Assembly: GCF_030553305.1 (NCBI RefSeq)
Contig: NZ_JARRAH010000001.1
Span: forward strand, 2,232,001 to 2,296,000
Direction of reading: 5' to 3'
Length of the DNA: 64,000 nt
From: Halomarina ordinaria
GTDB taxonomy: Archaea > Halobacteriota > Halobacteria > Halobacteriales > Haloarculaceae
Both the position numbers and the translations under genes were made by a program. The notes under the pieces were generated by a model. That model ran no database searches. It was given only the letters and a program-made list of their open reading frames with translations, and had not been told where the DNA came from. Shown here piece by piece: positions 32,900 to 42,068 of the stretch (its first letter is position 1; each line of letters begins with the position of its first letter).

Positions 32900-33829
32900 A
32901 TGACGGAACTTCGACAACACGCCGAAGCGATACAGGCGCAGTTCTCCGACCAACTGGACGTGACGACCGAGGAGGTCCTCGACCGCCTCGAGACGCTGGT
33001 GAACGACTACAAGGTGCCCGCCGAGGAGGCGCGGCGCTCCATCGTCAGCAGCTACCTCGACGAAGCGGGGATGGACCGCGAGGAACTCGGCGGTGGCGGC
33101 GGCAACGACCTCGTGCAGTTCGCCGACATCGACGAGGACGAACAGTGGGTCGACGTGCGCGCGAAGGTCGTCGAACTGTGGGACCCCCGCAGCGACGCCA
33201 TCTCGCAGGTCGGCCTGCTGGGCGACGAGTCCGGCACCATCAAGTTCGTCTCGTTCACCACGAGCGACCTCCCCGAACTGGAGGAAGGTGCGGCGTACTC
33301 CCTCGGGAACGTCGTCACCGACGAGTACGAGGGGCGCTACTCGGTGAAGCTCAACCGAACCACGAGTATCCAACAGCTGGACGAGGACATCGAGGTGGGC
33401 GACGACTCGACGGAGGTCGAGGGCGCGCTCGTCGACGTCCAGCGCGGCAGCGGGCTCATCAAGCGCTGCCCGGAGGAGAACTGCACCCGCGTGCTGCAGA
33501 ACGGCCGCTGCAGTGAACACGGCGAGGTCGACGGCGAGTTCGACCTCCGAATCAAGGGCGTCCTCGACGACGGCCGCGAGGTCCGCGAGGTCATCTTCAA
33601 CCAGGAGATGACCGAGGAACTCACCGGGGTCACCCTGGAGGAGGCGAAGCAGATGGCGATGGACGCGCTCGACACGTCCGTCGTCGCGGACGAGATGAAG
33701 GCGGACGTACTGGGCGTCTACTACCGCGTGCGCGGGCCGACGTTCGGCCGGTACGTCCTCGCCAACGAGTTCGAACGACTGGGGCCGGTCGACCCCGAGG
33801 CGGCCCTCATCAAAGCGAGGTCGATGTAG
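32900..33829 (+). CDS. rpa3: replication protein A, single-stranded-DNA-binding subunit (Rpa3 type)
   Basis: 309 residues. A helical N-terminus, then one OB fold at about residues 70-165 (VDVRAKVVELWDPRSDAISQ; VGLLGDESGTIKFVSF), then a zinc finger RCPEENC...RCSEHGE near 190-210, then a C-terminal domain. The length and the immediately following partner gene match the haloarchaeal Rpa3-type pair, as opposed to the longer three-gene Rpa1 operon. The product coats single-stranded DNA in replication and repair. A strong TATA box precedes it. Confidence 0.9.
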   Translation: MTELRQHAEAIQAQFSDQLDVTTEEVLDRLETLVNDYKVPAEEARRSIVSSYLDEAGMDREELGGGGGNDLVQFADIDEDEQWVDVRAKVVELWDPRSDAISQVGLLGDESGTIKFVSFTTSDLPELEEGAAYSLGNVVTDEYEGRYSVKLNRTTSIQQLDEDIEVGDDSTEVEGALVDVQRGSGLIKRCPEENCTRVLQNGRCSEHGEVDGEFDLRIKGVLDDGREVREVIFNQEMTEELTGVTLEEAKQMAMDALDTSVVADEMKADVLGVYYRVRGPTFGRYVLANEFERLGPVDPEAALIKARSM

Positions 33830-34444
33830 ATGTCCGGAGCACCCACCCGCGAAGTCGCCCGACGGGTCTTCGCGAGCGAGTTCAACGACGCGACGTACAC
33901 GTTCAAGGAGAGCGACGAGGAGCGCGCCCCCGTCTACGCGCTGCTCCCGACCGGCGAGCGCGCCAACCGCGTGTTCTTCGTCGGCACCCTCACCGAGACG
34001 GAGGACGTCGGCAGCGACAGCGAGTACTGGCAGGGGCGCGTCGTCGACCCCTCCGGCACGTTCTTCATGTACGCCGGGCAGTACCAGCCCGACGCCGCGA
34101 GCCACCTTCGCGAGGCCGAACCGCCCGAGTACGTCGCCGTGGTCGGCAAGCCCCGCACCTACGAGACCGACGAGGGCGAGGTGAACGTCTCCATCCGTCC
34201 GGAGTCCATCACCACCGTCGACGCCGCCACGCGCGACCGCTGGGTCGTCGAGACGGCGACGCGGACGCTCGAACGCCTGGGGGCGTTCGAGGAGGACGGC
34301 GAGTACGCCCGCATGGCCCGCGAGCACTACGGCGACGAGGGCGAGTACGACGTCGAGCGCTACCGCCGGGCCGCGCTGAGCGCGCTCGAAGACCTCGAGG
34401 ACGAGGACGGGAACGAGTCGGTCGAACCCGAAGCCTCGGTCTGA
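33830..34444 (+). CDS. rpap3: RPA-associated protein (Rpap3 type)
   Basis: 204 residues. Its ATG begins at the base after the rpa3 stop codon, so the two are co-translated. It carries an OB-fold-like central part (ANRVFFVGTLTETEDVGSDS; PSGTFFMYAGQYQPDAASHL). In Haloferax, rpa3 and rpap3 form a dedicated operon and the proteins interact; here the same layout is seen. The C-terminal ~60 residues are helical and acidic. No catalytic motif visible. Confidence 0.88.
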   Translation: MSGAPTREVARRVFASEFNDATYTFKESDEERAPVYALLPTGERANRVFFVGTLTETEDVGSDSEYWQGRVVDPSGTFFMYAGQYQPDAASHLREAEPPEYVAVVGKPRTYETDEGEVNVSIRPESITTVDAATRDRWVVETATRTLERLGAFEEDGEYARMAREHYGDEGEYDVERYRRAALSALEDLEDEDGNESVEPEASV

Positions 34445-34455
34445 ACTAACTCCCC

Positions 34456-36069
34456 CTATTCTATCCCGCCGTCGAGCGCCGCCGCGAGCGTCGCGTCCAG
34501 CGCACCGGTGGCGACGAGCGCGTCGCAGGCCGCGATGTCGGGGTGGAGCACCCGGTCGTCGTCGAGCGGCGGGACGACGTCCCTGACGGCCTCGTATGTC
34601 GCGCCCGTCCCGACACCGTGGCTCAGGTCGTCGTCGACGAACTCCGCGGCCTGCGCCGCGCAGAGCAGTTCGACGCCGACGACGGTGCGCGCCGCATCCA
34701 GTGCGCGCCGGGCGCCGAACGCGGCCGTCGCGCTCATGCTGACGTGGTCCTCCTGGTTCCCGCTGACGGGGATGGTGTCGGTCGAGGCGCGGCCGCTCGC
34801 CCGGCACTCGGCGACCAGCGACGCTGCGGTGTACTGTGCTATCATCAACCCCGAGCGCAGGCCGCTCTCGGTCGTGAGGAACGGCGGGAGGTGGGACTCC
34901 TGGAGGTGAGGGTTGAGCAGGCGGTCGACGCGGCGCTCCGCGATGGCGGCGAGTTCCGTCAGCGCGTTCGTCGCGTAGTCGAGACGCAGTGCGAGCGGTT
35001 CGCCGTGGAAGTTCCCACCGGAGACGACGTCCGCGCGGTCGGTGCCGCTGGTGCGGCGGTCGACGCGGCCGGCGGGGAAGACCAGCGGGTTGTCGGTGGC
35101 GCTGTTGAGTTCCACCTCGACGGCCTCGCGGAGGTGGGCGACGGCGTCGCGGACGGCGCCGTGGACCTGCGGGAGACAGCGCAGCGAGTAGGCGTCCTGC
35201 ACCCGGTCGCAGTTGCGGTGCGACTCGACGACCTCCGAGGCCGCACAGAGGCGCTTGACGTTCGCCGCGCTCGTCGCCTGCCCGGCGTGCGGACGGACCG
35301 ACTGGACGGCCGCCTCGGCGGCCGCCGTCGTCCCCATCGTCACCTCGGTCGTGAGCGCGCCCGCGGCGTCCGCGGCGCGACAGAGCCGTTCGGCGTCGTG
35401 GACGAGGAGCGCCGCGAGGCCCACCGTCAACTGCGTCCCGTTGATGAGCGCGAGACCCTCCTTCGCGCGGAGCGTGAGCGGTTCGAGACCGGCGCGGTCG
35501 AGCGCCGCCTCCCCGGAGAGGACCTCGGTCCCGTCCTGCTCGTCACCCTCCCGCCCCTCCACCTCGACCCGCGCCGACCCCTCCCCGATGAGCACCAGCG
35601 AGAGTTCCGCGAGGGGAGCGAGGTCGCCGCTCGCACCGAGGCTCCCCCGCGAGTGGACGACGGGGTGGACCCCCTCCGCGAGCAGCGTCACGAGGTGGTC
35701 GACGACGACCTCGCGGACGCCGGAGTAGCCCTTCGCGAGCGCGTTGGCGCGGGTGAGCAGCAGCGCGCGGACCTCCTCGCGCCGGAGTTCGCGGCCCGCG
35801 CCGGCGGCGTGACTGCGCACGAGGTTCGTCTGGAGGCGGTCGACGCGTTCGGGCGGGATGCGCGTGTCGACGAGGTCGCCGAAGCCCGTGTTGATGCCGT
35901 AGACGGCCTCGCCGCTCTCGACGACGCTCTCGACGCGCTCGCGCGACGCCCGGACCGCAGTCCGTGCCTCCTCCGCGAGTCGCACCGGCGCGTCCTCGCG
36001 CGCGACGGCGACGACGTCCTCCGGCGTGAGCGACGCGCCGTCGAGTTCGACGACCGACTCAGCGGGCAT
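34456..36069 (-). CDS. hutH: histidine ammonia-lyase
   Basis: 537 residues. The active-site MIO precursor Ala-Ser-Gly is present in RGSLGASGDLAPLAELSLV near residue 142. It removes ammonia from histidine to give urocanate. It is the last gene of the minus-strand hut operon, its start overlapping the hutI end by 11 bp. The ATG at 36069 was chosen; MPAESVVELDGASLTPEDVV gives the usual N-terminus of the lyase fold. Length is typical (about 500-540). Confidence 0.95.
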   Translation of the reverse strand: MPAESVVELDGASLTPEDVVAVAREDAPVRLAEEARTAVRASRERVESVVESGEAVYGINTGFGDLVDTRIPPERVDRLQTNLVRSHAAGAGRELRREEVRALLLTRANALAKGYSGVREVVVDHLVTLLAEGVHPVVHSRGSLGASGDLAPLAELSLVLIGEGSARVEVEGREGDEQDGTEVLSGEAALDRAGLEPLTLRAKEGLALINGTQLTVGLAALLVHDAERLCRAADAAGALTTEVTMGTTAAAEAAVQSVRPHAGQATSAANVKRLCAASEVVESHRNCDRVQDAYSLRCLPQVHGAVRDAVAHLREAVEVELNSATDNPLVFPAGRVDRRTSGTDRADVVSGGNFHGEPLALRLDYATNALTELAAIAERRVDRLLNPHLQESHLPPFLTTESGLRSGLMIAQYTAASLVAECRASGRASTDTIPVSGNQEDHVSMSATAAFGARRALDAARTVVGVELLCAAQAAEFVDDDLSHGVGTGATYEAVRDVVPPLDDDRVLHPDIAACDALVATGALDATLAAALDGGIE

Positions 36070-37261
36070 GGACCACCTCCCCGTCCTTGACGACGACGTC
36101 GACGGCGTTCGTGCCGAACGTGTAGGGGACGTGGACGTGCGAGGGGCCCTCCACCACGACGAGGTCGGCGCGCGCACCCGGTTCGAGCGTCCCGCGGTCG
36201 TCGCGCCCGAGCGCCCGTGCGCCGCCGCGCGTCGCGGCCGCCACCGCGTCGGCCGGCGTCATTCCCATCCCGACGCAGGCGAGGGTCACGGCGAACCCCA
36301 TCCCGCGCGCGTAGCAGTTGGGGTTGAAGTCGGTGGCCACGGCGACGGGCGCGTCCGCCGCGACGAACGGGTCGGGGTCGGCGTACTCGGCGCCGAGGCC
36401 GAAGGCGGTCCCGGGGAGGAAGACGGGCGTGACGCCCGCGTCGGCCAGCGCCGCCGCGTCCTCGCGGGTCGCGTGCAGGAGGTGGTCGGCGCTCGTCGCA
36501 CCCACCTCGGCGGCCAGTCGCGCACCCCCGACGTGAGCGAGTTCCTCGGCGTGGACCTTCGGTGCGAGGCCGTGGTCGAGACCCGCTTCGAGCACCTCGC
36601 GTGACTGCTCGACGGTGAAGACGCCCTCCTCGCAGAAGACGTCGCAGAACTCCGCGACCCCCTGTTCGGCGACCGCGGGGACCTGTTCGGTCGCCACCTC
36701 GGTCGCGTACGCGCCCGCCTCGCGGCCCTCGGGGACCGCGTGCGCGCCCATGAACGTCGGGACGACGTCGACCGGGTGGGCGTCGTCGGCGCGCGCGACC
36801 ACGTCGAGCATCCGGAGTTCGGTCTCCGTGTCGAGCCCGTAGCCCGACTTCACCTCGACGGTCGTCGTCCCGTGGGCGAGCATCACGTCGAGGTGCGAAC
36901 GGAGGTTCGCGAGCAGTTCCTCGCTCCGCGCCTCGCGGACGGCCCGGACGGTCCGGAGGATGCCGCCGCCCGCCACGAGGATGTCCTGGTAGCTCTCTCC
37001 GCGCAGTTTCGCCGCGAACTCGTCGGCACGGTCGCCCGCGAACAGGGCGTGGGTATGTGCGTCGACGAACCCCGGGAGGACCGCCCGGCCGCTCGCGTCG
37101 ATGGCCGTCTCGGCGTTCTCGGGCGGGTGCTCGCGGGTGACCGCGTCGCTCGGGCCGACGGCGACGATGCGACCGTCGTCGACCGCGACCGCCCCGTCCT
37201 CGATACGCTCGTCGGGGCCGCAGAACACCTCGCTCGCGTCGTAGAGCACCGTCCGAGTCAT
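36059..37261 (-). CDS. hutI: imidazolonepropionase
   Basis: 400 residues of the amidohydrolase superfamily. Metal ligands are in PGFVDAHTHALFAGDR (H-x-H) and FMGAHAVPEG / VHAEELAHVG, plus the Asp in VATDFNPNCY. It hydrolyses imidazolonepropionate to N-formimino-L-glutamate, step three of histidine breakdown. Its ATG overlaps the hutG stop as ATGA (37258-37261), and its 3' end overlaps hutH. Start chosen at [20 protein letters not shown]. Confidence 0.95.
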   Translation of the reverse strand: MTRTVLYDASEVFCGPDERIEDGAVAVDDGRIVAVGPSDAVTREHPPENAETAIDASGRAVLPGFVDAHTHALFAGDRADEFAAKLRGESYQDILVAGGGILRTVRAVREARSEELLANLRSHLDVMLAHGTTTVEVKSGYGLDTETELRMLDVVARADDAHPVDVVPTFMGAHAVPEGREAGAYATEVATEQVPAVAEQGVAEFCDVFCEEGVFTVEQSREVLEAGLDHGLAPKVHAEELAHVGGARLAAEVGATSADHLLHATREDAAALADAGVTPVFLPGTAFGLGAEYADPDPFVAADAPVAVATDFNPNCYARGMGFAVTLACVGMGMTPADAVAAATRGGARALGRDDRGTLEPGARADLVVVEGPSHVHVPYTFGTNAVDVVVKDGEVVHAR

Positions 37262-38187
37262 GGCTCGTCCCTCGACGCGACGACACTTAGCACGTGGGCG
37301 AGCGCGCGGGCCGCGGCGTCGACCGTCCGACCGTCGCGGTCGAGCGGCGGCGCGCACTCGACCACCTCGACGCCGGCGACGCGTTCGTCGGCGACCACGT
37401 ACCGGAGAATCCGGAACAGTTCACGCGTCGTGAGGCCGCCCGGCGTCGGCGCGGAGACGCCCGGCGCGGCCGTCGCGTCCAGTACGTCGAGGTCGACGCT
37501 GACGTAGACCCGTTCGACCTCGCTCAGCGCGGCGAGCGCGCGGTCGGCCGCCCCGAGGGGGTCGTCGCCGACCGCCTCCGCGGTCACGATTCGGCCGCCG
37601 CGCTCCGCGACGTACCTCGCGTACTCCCCCGTGGTCTCGAAGTGGCGCGCGCCGAGGCAGGCGTAGGCGTCGAGGCCCGCCTCGAACAGCTGGCGGTACG
37701 GCGTCCCGCTGGTCGGCCCCTCACGTACCGCCCGCACGTCGAGGTGTGCGTCGATGGTCAGACAGCCGAGCGTCCCCCGTTCGAGGAGGGGGCGGGCGTT
37801 CGCGTAGGTGAGCGAGTTGTCGCCACCGAGGAACACCGGGAGGACGTCGCGTCGGTGGAGCGAGCGCGCGACGCGCGCGGCGGTCTCCTGTGCCACCGCC
37901 GAGCTCTTGCCGTCGAAGGCCACGTCGCCACAGTCGCCGACGCGGTCGACCCCGCCCGCGCCGAGGCGATGGGTCTTGACGGCCGCCAGCGCCGTCCGGA
38001 CGGCGGCGGGTCCCTCGCGCGCGCCGGGACGACCGACGACGGCCCCGTCGTAGGGCTCGCCGAGCAGGACGGCGTCGTACTCGTCCGCGTGCGCGACGGT
38101 CGTCGGCTCGACGACGTGGGCGAACTGTTCGTCGGTCGGGTCGGTCGAGGTGGGCGACCAGGGTTCGGCGGGGGCGACGCGGCTCAC
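37258..38187 (-). CDS. hutG: formimidoylglutamase (arginase/ureohydrolase family)
   Basis: 309 residues. The GTG start at 38187 overlaps the hutU stop by 4 bp. Ureohydrolase metal motifs: [44 protein letters not shown]. The first is GGDNS instead of the canonical GGDHS; the second and third are intact. In the pathway it converts formiminoglutamate to glutamate plus formamide. The position between hutU and hutI supports this call over arginase or agmatinase. Confidence 0.92.
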   Translation of the reverse strand: MSRVAPAEPWSPTSTDPTDEQFAHVVEPTTVAHADEYDAVLLGEPYDGAVVGRPGAREGPAAVRTALAAVKTHRLGAGGVDRVGDCGDVAFDGKSSAVAQETAARVARSLHRRDVLPVFLGGDNSLTYANARPLLERGTLGCLTIDAHLDVRAVREGPTSGTPYRQLFEAGLDAYACLGARHFETTGEYARYVAERGGRIVTAEAVGDDPLGAADRALAALSEVERVYVSVDLDVLDATAAPGVSAPTPGGLTTRELFRILRYVVADERVAGVEVVECAPPLDRDGRTVDAAARALAHVLSVVASRDEP

Positions 38188-39971
38188 GACCCTCCCTCCC
38201 GGCGCATCGGGACGTGGACGCCCGAGCGGTCGGCCTCGTCGACGGCGTCCGCGTAGCCCGCGTCCGCGTGGCGGACGACGCCCATCCCCGGGTCGGTGGT
38301 GAAGACGGCGCGGGCCTTCTCCGCCGCGAGGTCGGAGCCGTCGAGGACGACGTGGTTGTTCGCGTGGAGCGCGTTGCCGATGCCGACGCCGCCGCCGTCG
38401 TGGACGCTCACGATGTCGGCACCCGCCGCGCAGTTCAGGAGCGCGTTGAGCAGCGGCCAGTCGGCGACCGCGTCCGACCCGTCGCGCATCGCCTCCGTCT
38501 CGCGGTGCGGGCTGGCGACGCTCCCCGCGTCGAGGTGGTCGCGCGTGACGACGATCGGTGCAGTGATCTCGCCCTCGCGGACCAGGTCGTTGATGTGCAG
38601 CGCGAAGCGCGCGCGCTCGGTGAGCCCCCCGCCGTCGGCGGTTCCGCCGCCCCCGTCCCGGTGCTCCTCCGTCGCACCGCCGTCGGTCGCGTACCCGAGC
38701 CAGCACACGCGGGCGGGCAGCCCCTGGAACTGGACGTGCTCGCGGGCGAGTGCTATCCAGCGCCGGAGCGCGTCCTTCTCGGGGAACAGGTCGAGCACCG
38801 CCTCGTCGGTCCGGTGGATGTCCGCCGGGTCGCCCGAGAGCGCCACCCAGCGGAAGGGCCCTTTCCCCTCGCAGAACAGCGGGCGGACGTAGGCGGGGAC
38901 GAACCCCGGGAAGTCGAACGCCTCGGTCATCCCGCGGTGGTCCTCGACCTGCCCGCGGATGTTGTTGCCGTACTCGAAGGCGACCGCGCCCCGCTCCTGC
39001 AGGTCGAGGACGGCCCGGACGTGACGCGCCATCGTGTCGAGGCTCGCCTCGACGTACGCCTCCGGGTCCCGTTCGCGGAGCGCGTCGGCCTCCTCGACGG
39101 TGTACCCCGAGGGGTAGTACCCCTCCAGTTCGTCGTGCGCGCTCGTCTGGTCGGTGACGACGTCGGGGACGACGTCGCGGTCGAGCAACCCCTCCAGCAG
39201 GTCGGCGGCGTTCGCCCGGACGCCGACGGAGTACGGTTCGCCCGCCTCGACGGCCGCCTGCGCCCGCTCGATGGCCGCGTCGAGGTCGTCCGCGCGCTCC
39301 TCGCAGTAGCCCGTCTCGATGCGGCGGTCGATGCGGTTCCCGTCGACCTCGGCCGCGAGACAGACGCCGCCGTTCATCGTCACCGCAAGTGGCTGGGCGC
39401 CACCCATCCCGCCGAGGCCGCCCGTGACGACGAGTCGCCCCGCGAGGTCGCCGCCGAAGTGCTGGCGCGCGCACGCCGCGAGCGTCTCGTAGGTCCCCTG
39501 GAGGATGCCCTGCGTCCCGATGTACGCCCACGACCCGGCGGTCATCTGGCCGTACATGGTCAGTCCTCGCGCCTCGAGTTCGTGGAAGTGCTCCCAGTCG
39601 TCCCACTTCCCGACGAGGTTCGAGTTGGCGACGAGCACCCGCGGGGCGCGCTCGTGGGTGCGAAAGCGCCCGACGGGCTTGCCCGACTGGACGAGCAGCG
39701 TCTCGTCGTCGCCCAGCGTCCGCAGTTCCTCGACGATGGCGTCGTAGGCGGCCCAGGACCGCGCGGCCCGCCCGGTCCCGCCGTAGACGACCAGCCGTTC
39801 GGGCGCCTCGCCCACGGCGGGGTCGAGGTTGTTCTCCAGCATGCGCAGGGCCGCCTCCTGGCGCCACCCCTCGCACTCGACGTCCGTCCCGGTCGACGCT
39901 CCCGGCGAGGACCGCCACCGCTCGCTCGGTTCGCCGACGTCGAATCGCCGCTCTCGCGTGCGCTCTTCCAT
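38184..39971 (-). CDS. hutU: urocanate hydratase
   Basis: 595 residues, slightly longer than the ~555 of bacterial enzymes. [20 protein letters not shown] at the N-terminus, the NAD-binding [20 protein letters not shown] near residue 185, and the active-site region around [16 protein letters not shown]. It catalyses the NAD+-dependent hydration of urocanate to imidazolonepropionate. It is the promoter-proximal gene of the operon; the regulator is divergent across an 85-bp gap. Start ATG at 39971. A low-complexity insertion ([12 protein letters not shown]) lies near residue 430. Confidence 0.95.
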   Translation of the reverse strand: MEERTRERRFDVGEPSERWRSSPGASTGTDVECEGWRQEAALRMLENNLDPAVGEAPERLVVYGGTGRAARSWAAYDAIVEELRTLGDDETLLVQSGKPVGRFRTHERAPRVLVANSNLVGKWDDWEHFHELEARGLTMYGQMTAGSWAYIGTQGILQGTYETLAACARQHFGGDLAGRLVVTGGLGGMGGAQPLAVTMNGGVCLAAEVDGNRIDRRIETGYCEERADDLDAAIERAQAAVEAGEPYSVGVRANAADLLEGLLDRDVVPDVVTDQTSAHDELEGYYPSGYTVEEADALRERDPEAYVEASLDTMARHVRAVLDLQERGAVAFEYGNNIRGQVEDHRGMTEAFDFPGFVPAYVRPLFCEGKGPFRWVALSGDPADIHRTDEAVLDLFPEKDALRRWIALAREHVQFQGLPARVCWLGYATDGGATEEHRDGGGGTADGGGLTERARFALHINDLVREGEITAPIVVTRDHLDAGSVASPHRETEAMRDGSDAVADWPLLNALLNCAAGADIVSVHDGGGVGIGNALHANNHVVLDGSDLAAEKARAVFTTDPGMGVVRHADAGYADAVDEADRSGVHVPMRREGGS

Positions 39972-40026
39972 ACCCGGGGAGAGGACCCCCGCGTGCGAAT
40001 ACGTGTCCACGGCGTGCGGTGGGGGA

Positions 40027-40034
40027 TTTATATG
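40027..40034 (+). promoter_or_regulatory. TATA box in the hut divergent promoter
   Basis: TTTATATG lies 23-30 bp before the ATG of the HTH_10 gene in the 85-bp region shared with hutU. The region holds no other obvious element; control of both directions from here is inferred from position. Confidence 0.55.
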
Positions 40035-40056
40035 TGGTCCCGTGAACCCTCCGACG

Positions 40057-40704
40057 ATGTACGAGGCCACCTTCCGCCTCTCGGGTGCGGGCGGGTACGC
40101 GGCGGCGACGGCCGGGACCGACGCGCGCATCGAACTGTGGTGCAACGACCACTGCGACCTGCTCCACGTCACGGACGGGGCGACCGAGGAGACGCTGTCG
40201 CGGGTCCGCGAGACCCTCGGGGTCAGGGAGGCAATCCGGGAGTCGGGGGAACTCGTCGTCGTCACCGAGCGCTGCCTCAAGGAGCGGGACCCCCAGCACG
40301 TCGAGCGGTACCTCCGCGCGCACGACTGCCTGCTCGTCCCGCCCCTGCGCTACGCGGACGGGGCGAAGCTCTGTCGCCTGCTCGCGCTCGACCCGGCGGC
40401 GCTCACCGCCTGCTACCGCGACTTCGTCGACGACGGGTTCGACGTCTCCGTCGAGGCGAAACGCGAGGTGGGGTCGGTGACGCCCGACGCCCCCCTGCTG
40501 ACGCTCGACGAGGTGCTCCCGACGCTCACGGCCCGCCAGCGCGAGGTCTTCACGACGGCCTACGCGCGCGGCTACTACGAGATACCCCGCGGGACGACGA
40601 CCGCGGCCGTCGCGGACGTCGTGGGCGTCGACCGCCGCACCGCCGAGGAGCACCTGCGTCGCGCGGAGAACAAACTCGTCGCGGCGCTCGTCCCGTACCT
40701 CTGA
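40057..40704 (+). CDS. HTH_10 regulator, probable hut operon regulator
   Basis: 215 residues. An N-terminal bat-type sensor part ([34 protein letters not shown]) and a C-terminal HTH_10 ([40 protein letters not shown]). The two cysteines in [11 protein letters not shown] could bind a ligand or metal. Its divergent placement and shared promoter region with hutU make it the likely pathway regulator; whether it activates or represses cannot be read. Same output domain as the 1059-residue PAS/GAF protein. Confidence 0.85.
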   Translation: MYEATFRLSGAGGYAAATAGTDARIELWCNDHCDLLHVTDGATEETLSRVRETLGVREAIRESGELVVVTERCLKERDPQHVERYLRAHDCLLVPPLRYADGAKLCRLLALDPAALTACYRDFVDDGFDVSVEAKREVGSVTPDAPLLTLDEVLPTLTARQREVFTTAYARGYYEIPRGTTTAAVADVVGVDRRTAEEHLRRAENKLVAALVPYL

Positions 40705-40709
40705 ACGGC

Positions 40710-41408
40710 CTACCGTAGCGCCTCGACGAGCGCGCGGACCTGCGCCCAGCCGTTCTCGCGCAGCGCCGTCGGGAACCGCTCTCGCGCACCCGAGAGCGCG
40801 TCCGAGAGCGCCCCCGGCGCGTCCTCGAAGACGCCGGTCCCGTGGCCGACGAGGAGTCGCTCCGGGTCGAGGCCGGCCAGCACGTGGGGCGGCCGGAGGC
40901 GACAGAACAGGGAGACGCCGACGCGCTCCTCGCCGACGGTGTACGGCGGGGCGGTCCCGAGCGCGTCGGGCGCGTAGAGCGTCCCGTCGGCCTCCCGGTA
41001 CGCGAGGCGCTCGTTCCACCCCCGGAAGGGGGTGTAGGGGAGCAGGCGGAAGCCCGACTCGCCGAGCGTGGTCGAGCACCGTTCGAGCGGCGCGTCGACG
41101 CGCGCGGCGGCCCGGTCGAGGCCCTCCGGGACGTGGACCGCGACCTTGTGTCGTCGGGCGAGCGCACTCGCGTCCCGGACGTGGTAGTCCGAGAGGACGA
41201 CGACGCCGGCGACCGTCCCGAGGTCGGCGAGGCGGTCGTCGACGCCGGGGGCGTCGAGGGGGTCGAACACCCACACGCCGTCGTCGCCGCGCACCGCGTG
41301 ACTCGTCCGCCGGCCGTCCTCTTCGGGGTGCGCGAGCCACCCCACCCCGTCGTCCCACCAGTCGACGATGCGATAGTCCGCGGCCTCGGTTCGGTCGTAC
41401 ACGGTCAT
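40710..41408 (-). CDS. metallo-beta-lactamase-like protein with degenerate metal site
   Basis: 232 residues. The overall order of strands and the C-terminal LLVGHGTGVFEDAP recall MBL-fold hydrolases, but the key H-x-H-x-D-H motif is reduced to VVVLSDYHVRDASALARRHK, which lacks the first and third histidines. The conserved PYTPFRGWNE and APDALGTAPPY segments follow. It is therefore probably non-hydrolytic or uses a changed site. A TATA element (AAAATATTTT) lies 30-40 bp upstream of the ATG. Convergent with the hut regulator, 5 bp apart. Confidence 0.75.
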   Translation of the reverse strand: MTVYDRTEAADYRIVDWWDDGVGWLAHPEEDGRRTSHAVRGDDGVWVFDPLDAPGVDDRLADLGTVAGVVVLSDYHVRDASALARRHKVAVHVPEGLDRAAARVDAPLERCSTTLGESGFRLLPYTPFRGWNERLAYREADGTLYAPDALGTAPPYTVGEERVGVSLFCRLRPPHVLAGLDPERLLVGHGTGVFEDAPGALSDALSGARERFPTALRENGWAQVRALVEALR

Positions 41409-41541
41409 CGAGGAGTAACACTGGAAGAAGTCAGGGTAAAAATATTTTCACGGTCGGATTCCTGTCACCGGACCGGTACCCGGCGCGTTCGCCGTCCCCG
41501 GGTGGGTGTCCGGTAACGCCGCTCCGGCCCCGCGTCTGACG

Positions 41542-41565
41542 AACTGTTAAGTAGAGTGAACAGTT
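41542..41565. promoter_or_regulatory. inverted repeat just upstream of the ribbon-helix-helix gene
   Basis: AACTGTT-10-AACAGTT, perfect 7-bp arms, ending 11 bp before the ATG at 41577. The position over the expected promoter/start and the one-turn half-site spacing fit a dimeric autorepressor; the RHH protein itself is the candidate. Confidence 0.55.
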
Positions 41566-41576
41566 ACCGAGGGAGC

Positions 41577-41981
41577 ATGGGCAACAAGAACAAGACCATC
41601 TCGTTTCGTGTGAACGAGGACGTCTTCGAGACGCTGCGCGACATCGCCGAGGAACGCGACATCTCGCTCTCGGCGGTGTTTCGCGACTACGTGGACCAGC
41701 TCGTTGCCCACGACGGTCAGGTGCGAGTCGTCCCCGAACACGAGTACGACGCCGACGACGACGGAGCGTCGAGCTTCCCGCCGAAGGTCGAGGTACCCAA
41801 GAGCTTCATCCGCGAACACGAGCGCCTCGAACTGGAGACCGACCACCTCCGCGAACAGCTCGACGAGTACAAGCGCTACGTCACGCAGCTCTCCGAACAG
41901 CTCGACGACGGCGACGACGAGGAGGTCATCCAGCTCGAAGACCTGGACGACGACGGCGACGAGCCGTTCCAGCTCGGGTAG
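41577..41981 (+). CDS. ribbon-helix-helix (CopG-like) protein with coiled-coil tail
   Basis: 134 residues. The N-terminal KNKTISFRVNEDVFETLRDI followed by ERDISLSAVFRDYVDQLV is a typical RHH motif (strand then two helices). An acidic linker and a coiled-coil stretch (EHERLELETDHLREQLDEYK) follow, with an acidic end. It probably acts as a dimeric DNA-binding protein that oligomerises through the coiled coil. A GGGAG ribosome-binding site lies before the ATG. No toxin gene is adjacent, so an antitoxin role is not supported. Confidence 0.8.
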   Translation: MGNKNKTISFRVNEDVFETLRDIAEERDISLSAVFRDYVDQLVAHDGQVRVVPEHEYDADDDGASSFPPKVEVPKSFIREHERLELETDHLREQLDEYKRYVTQLSEQLDDGDDEEVIQLEDLDDDGDEPFQLG

Positions 41982-42068
41982 TCGCCCGACGCGCCGGCAC
42001 ACGACGTCACACGACCGCCCTCACTCGTCGGCTACCCGACTCCCGGCAGCAGACGGCCGCTATACCTC

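Noticed and set aside
41577-41981. RHH gene as the antitoxin of a toxin-antitoxin pair
   Set aside because: No toxin-like gene on either side; the neighbours are an MBL-like protein and a glycosyltransferase.
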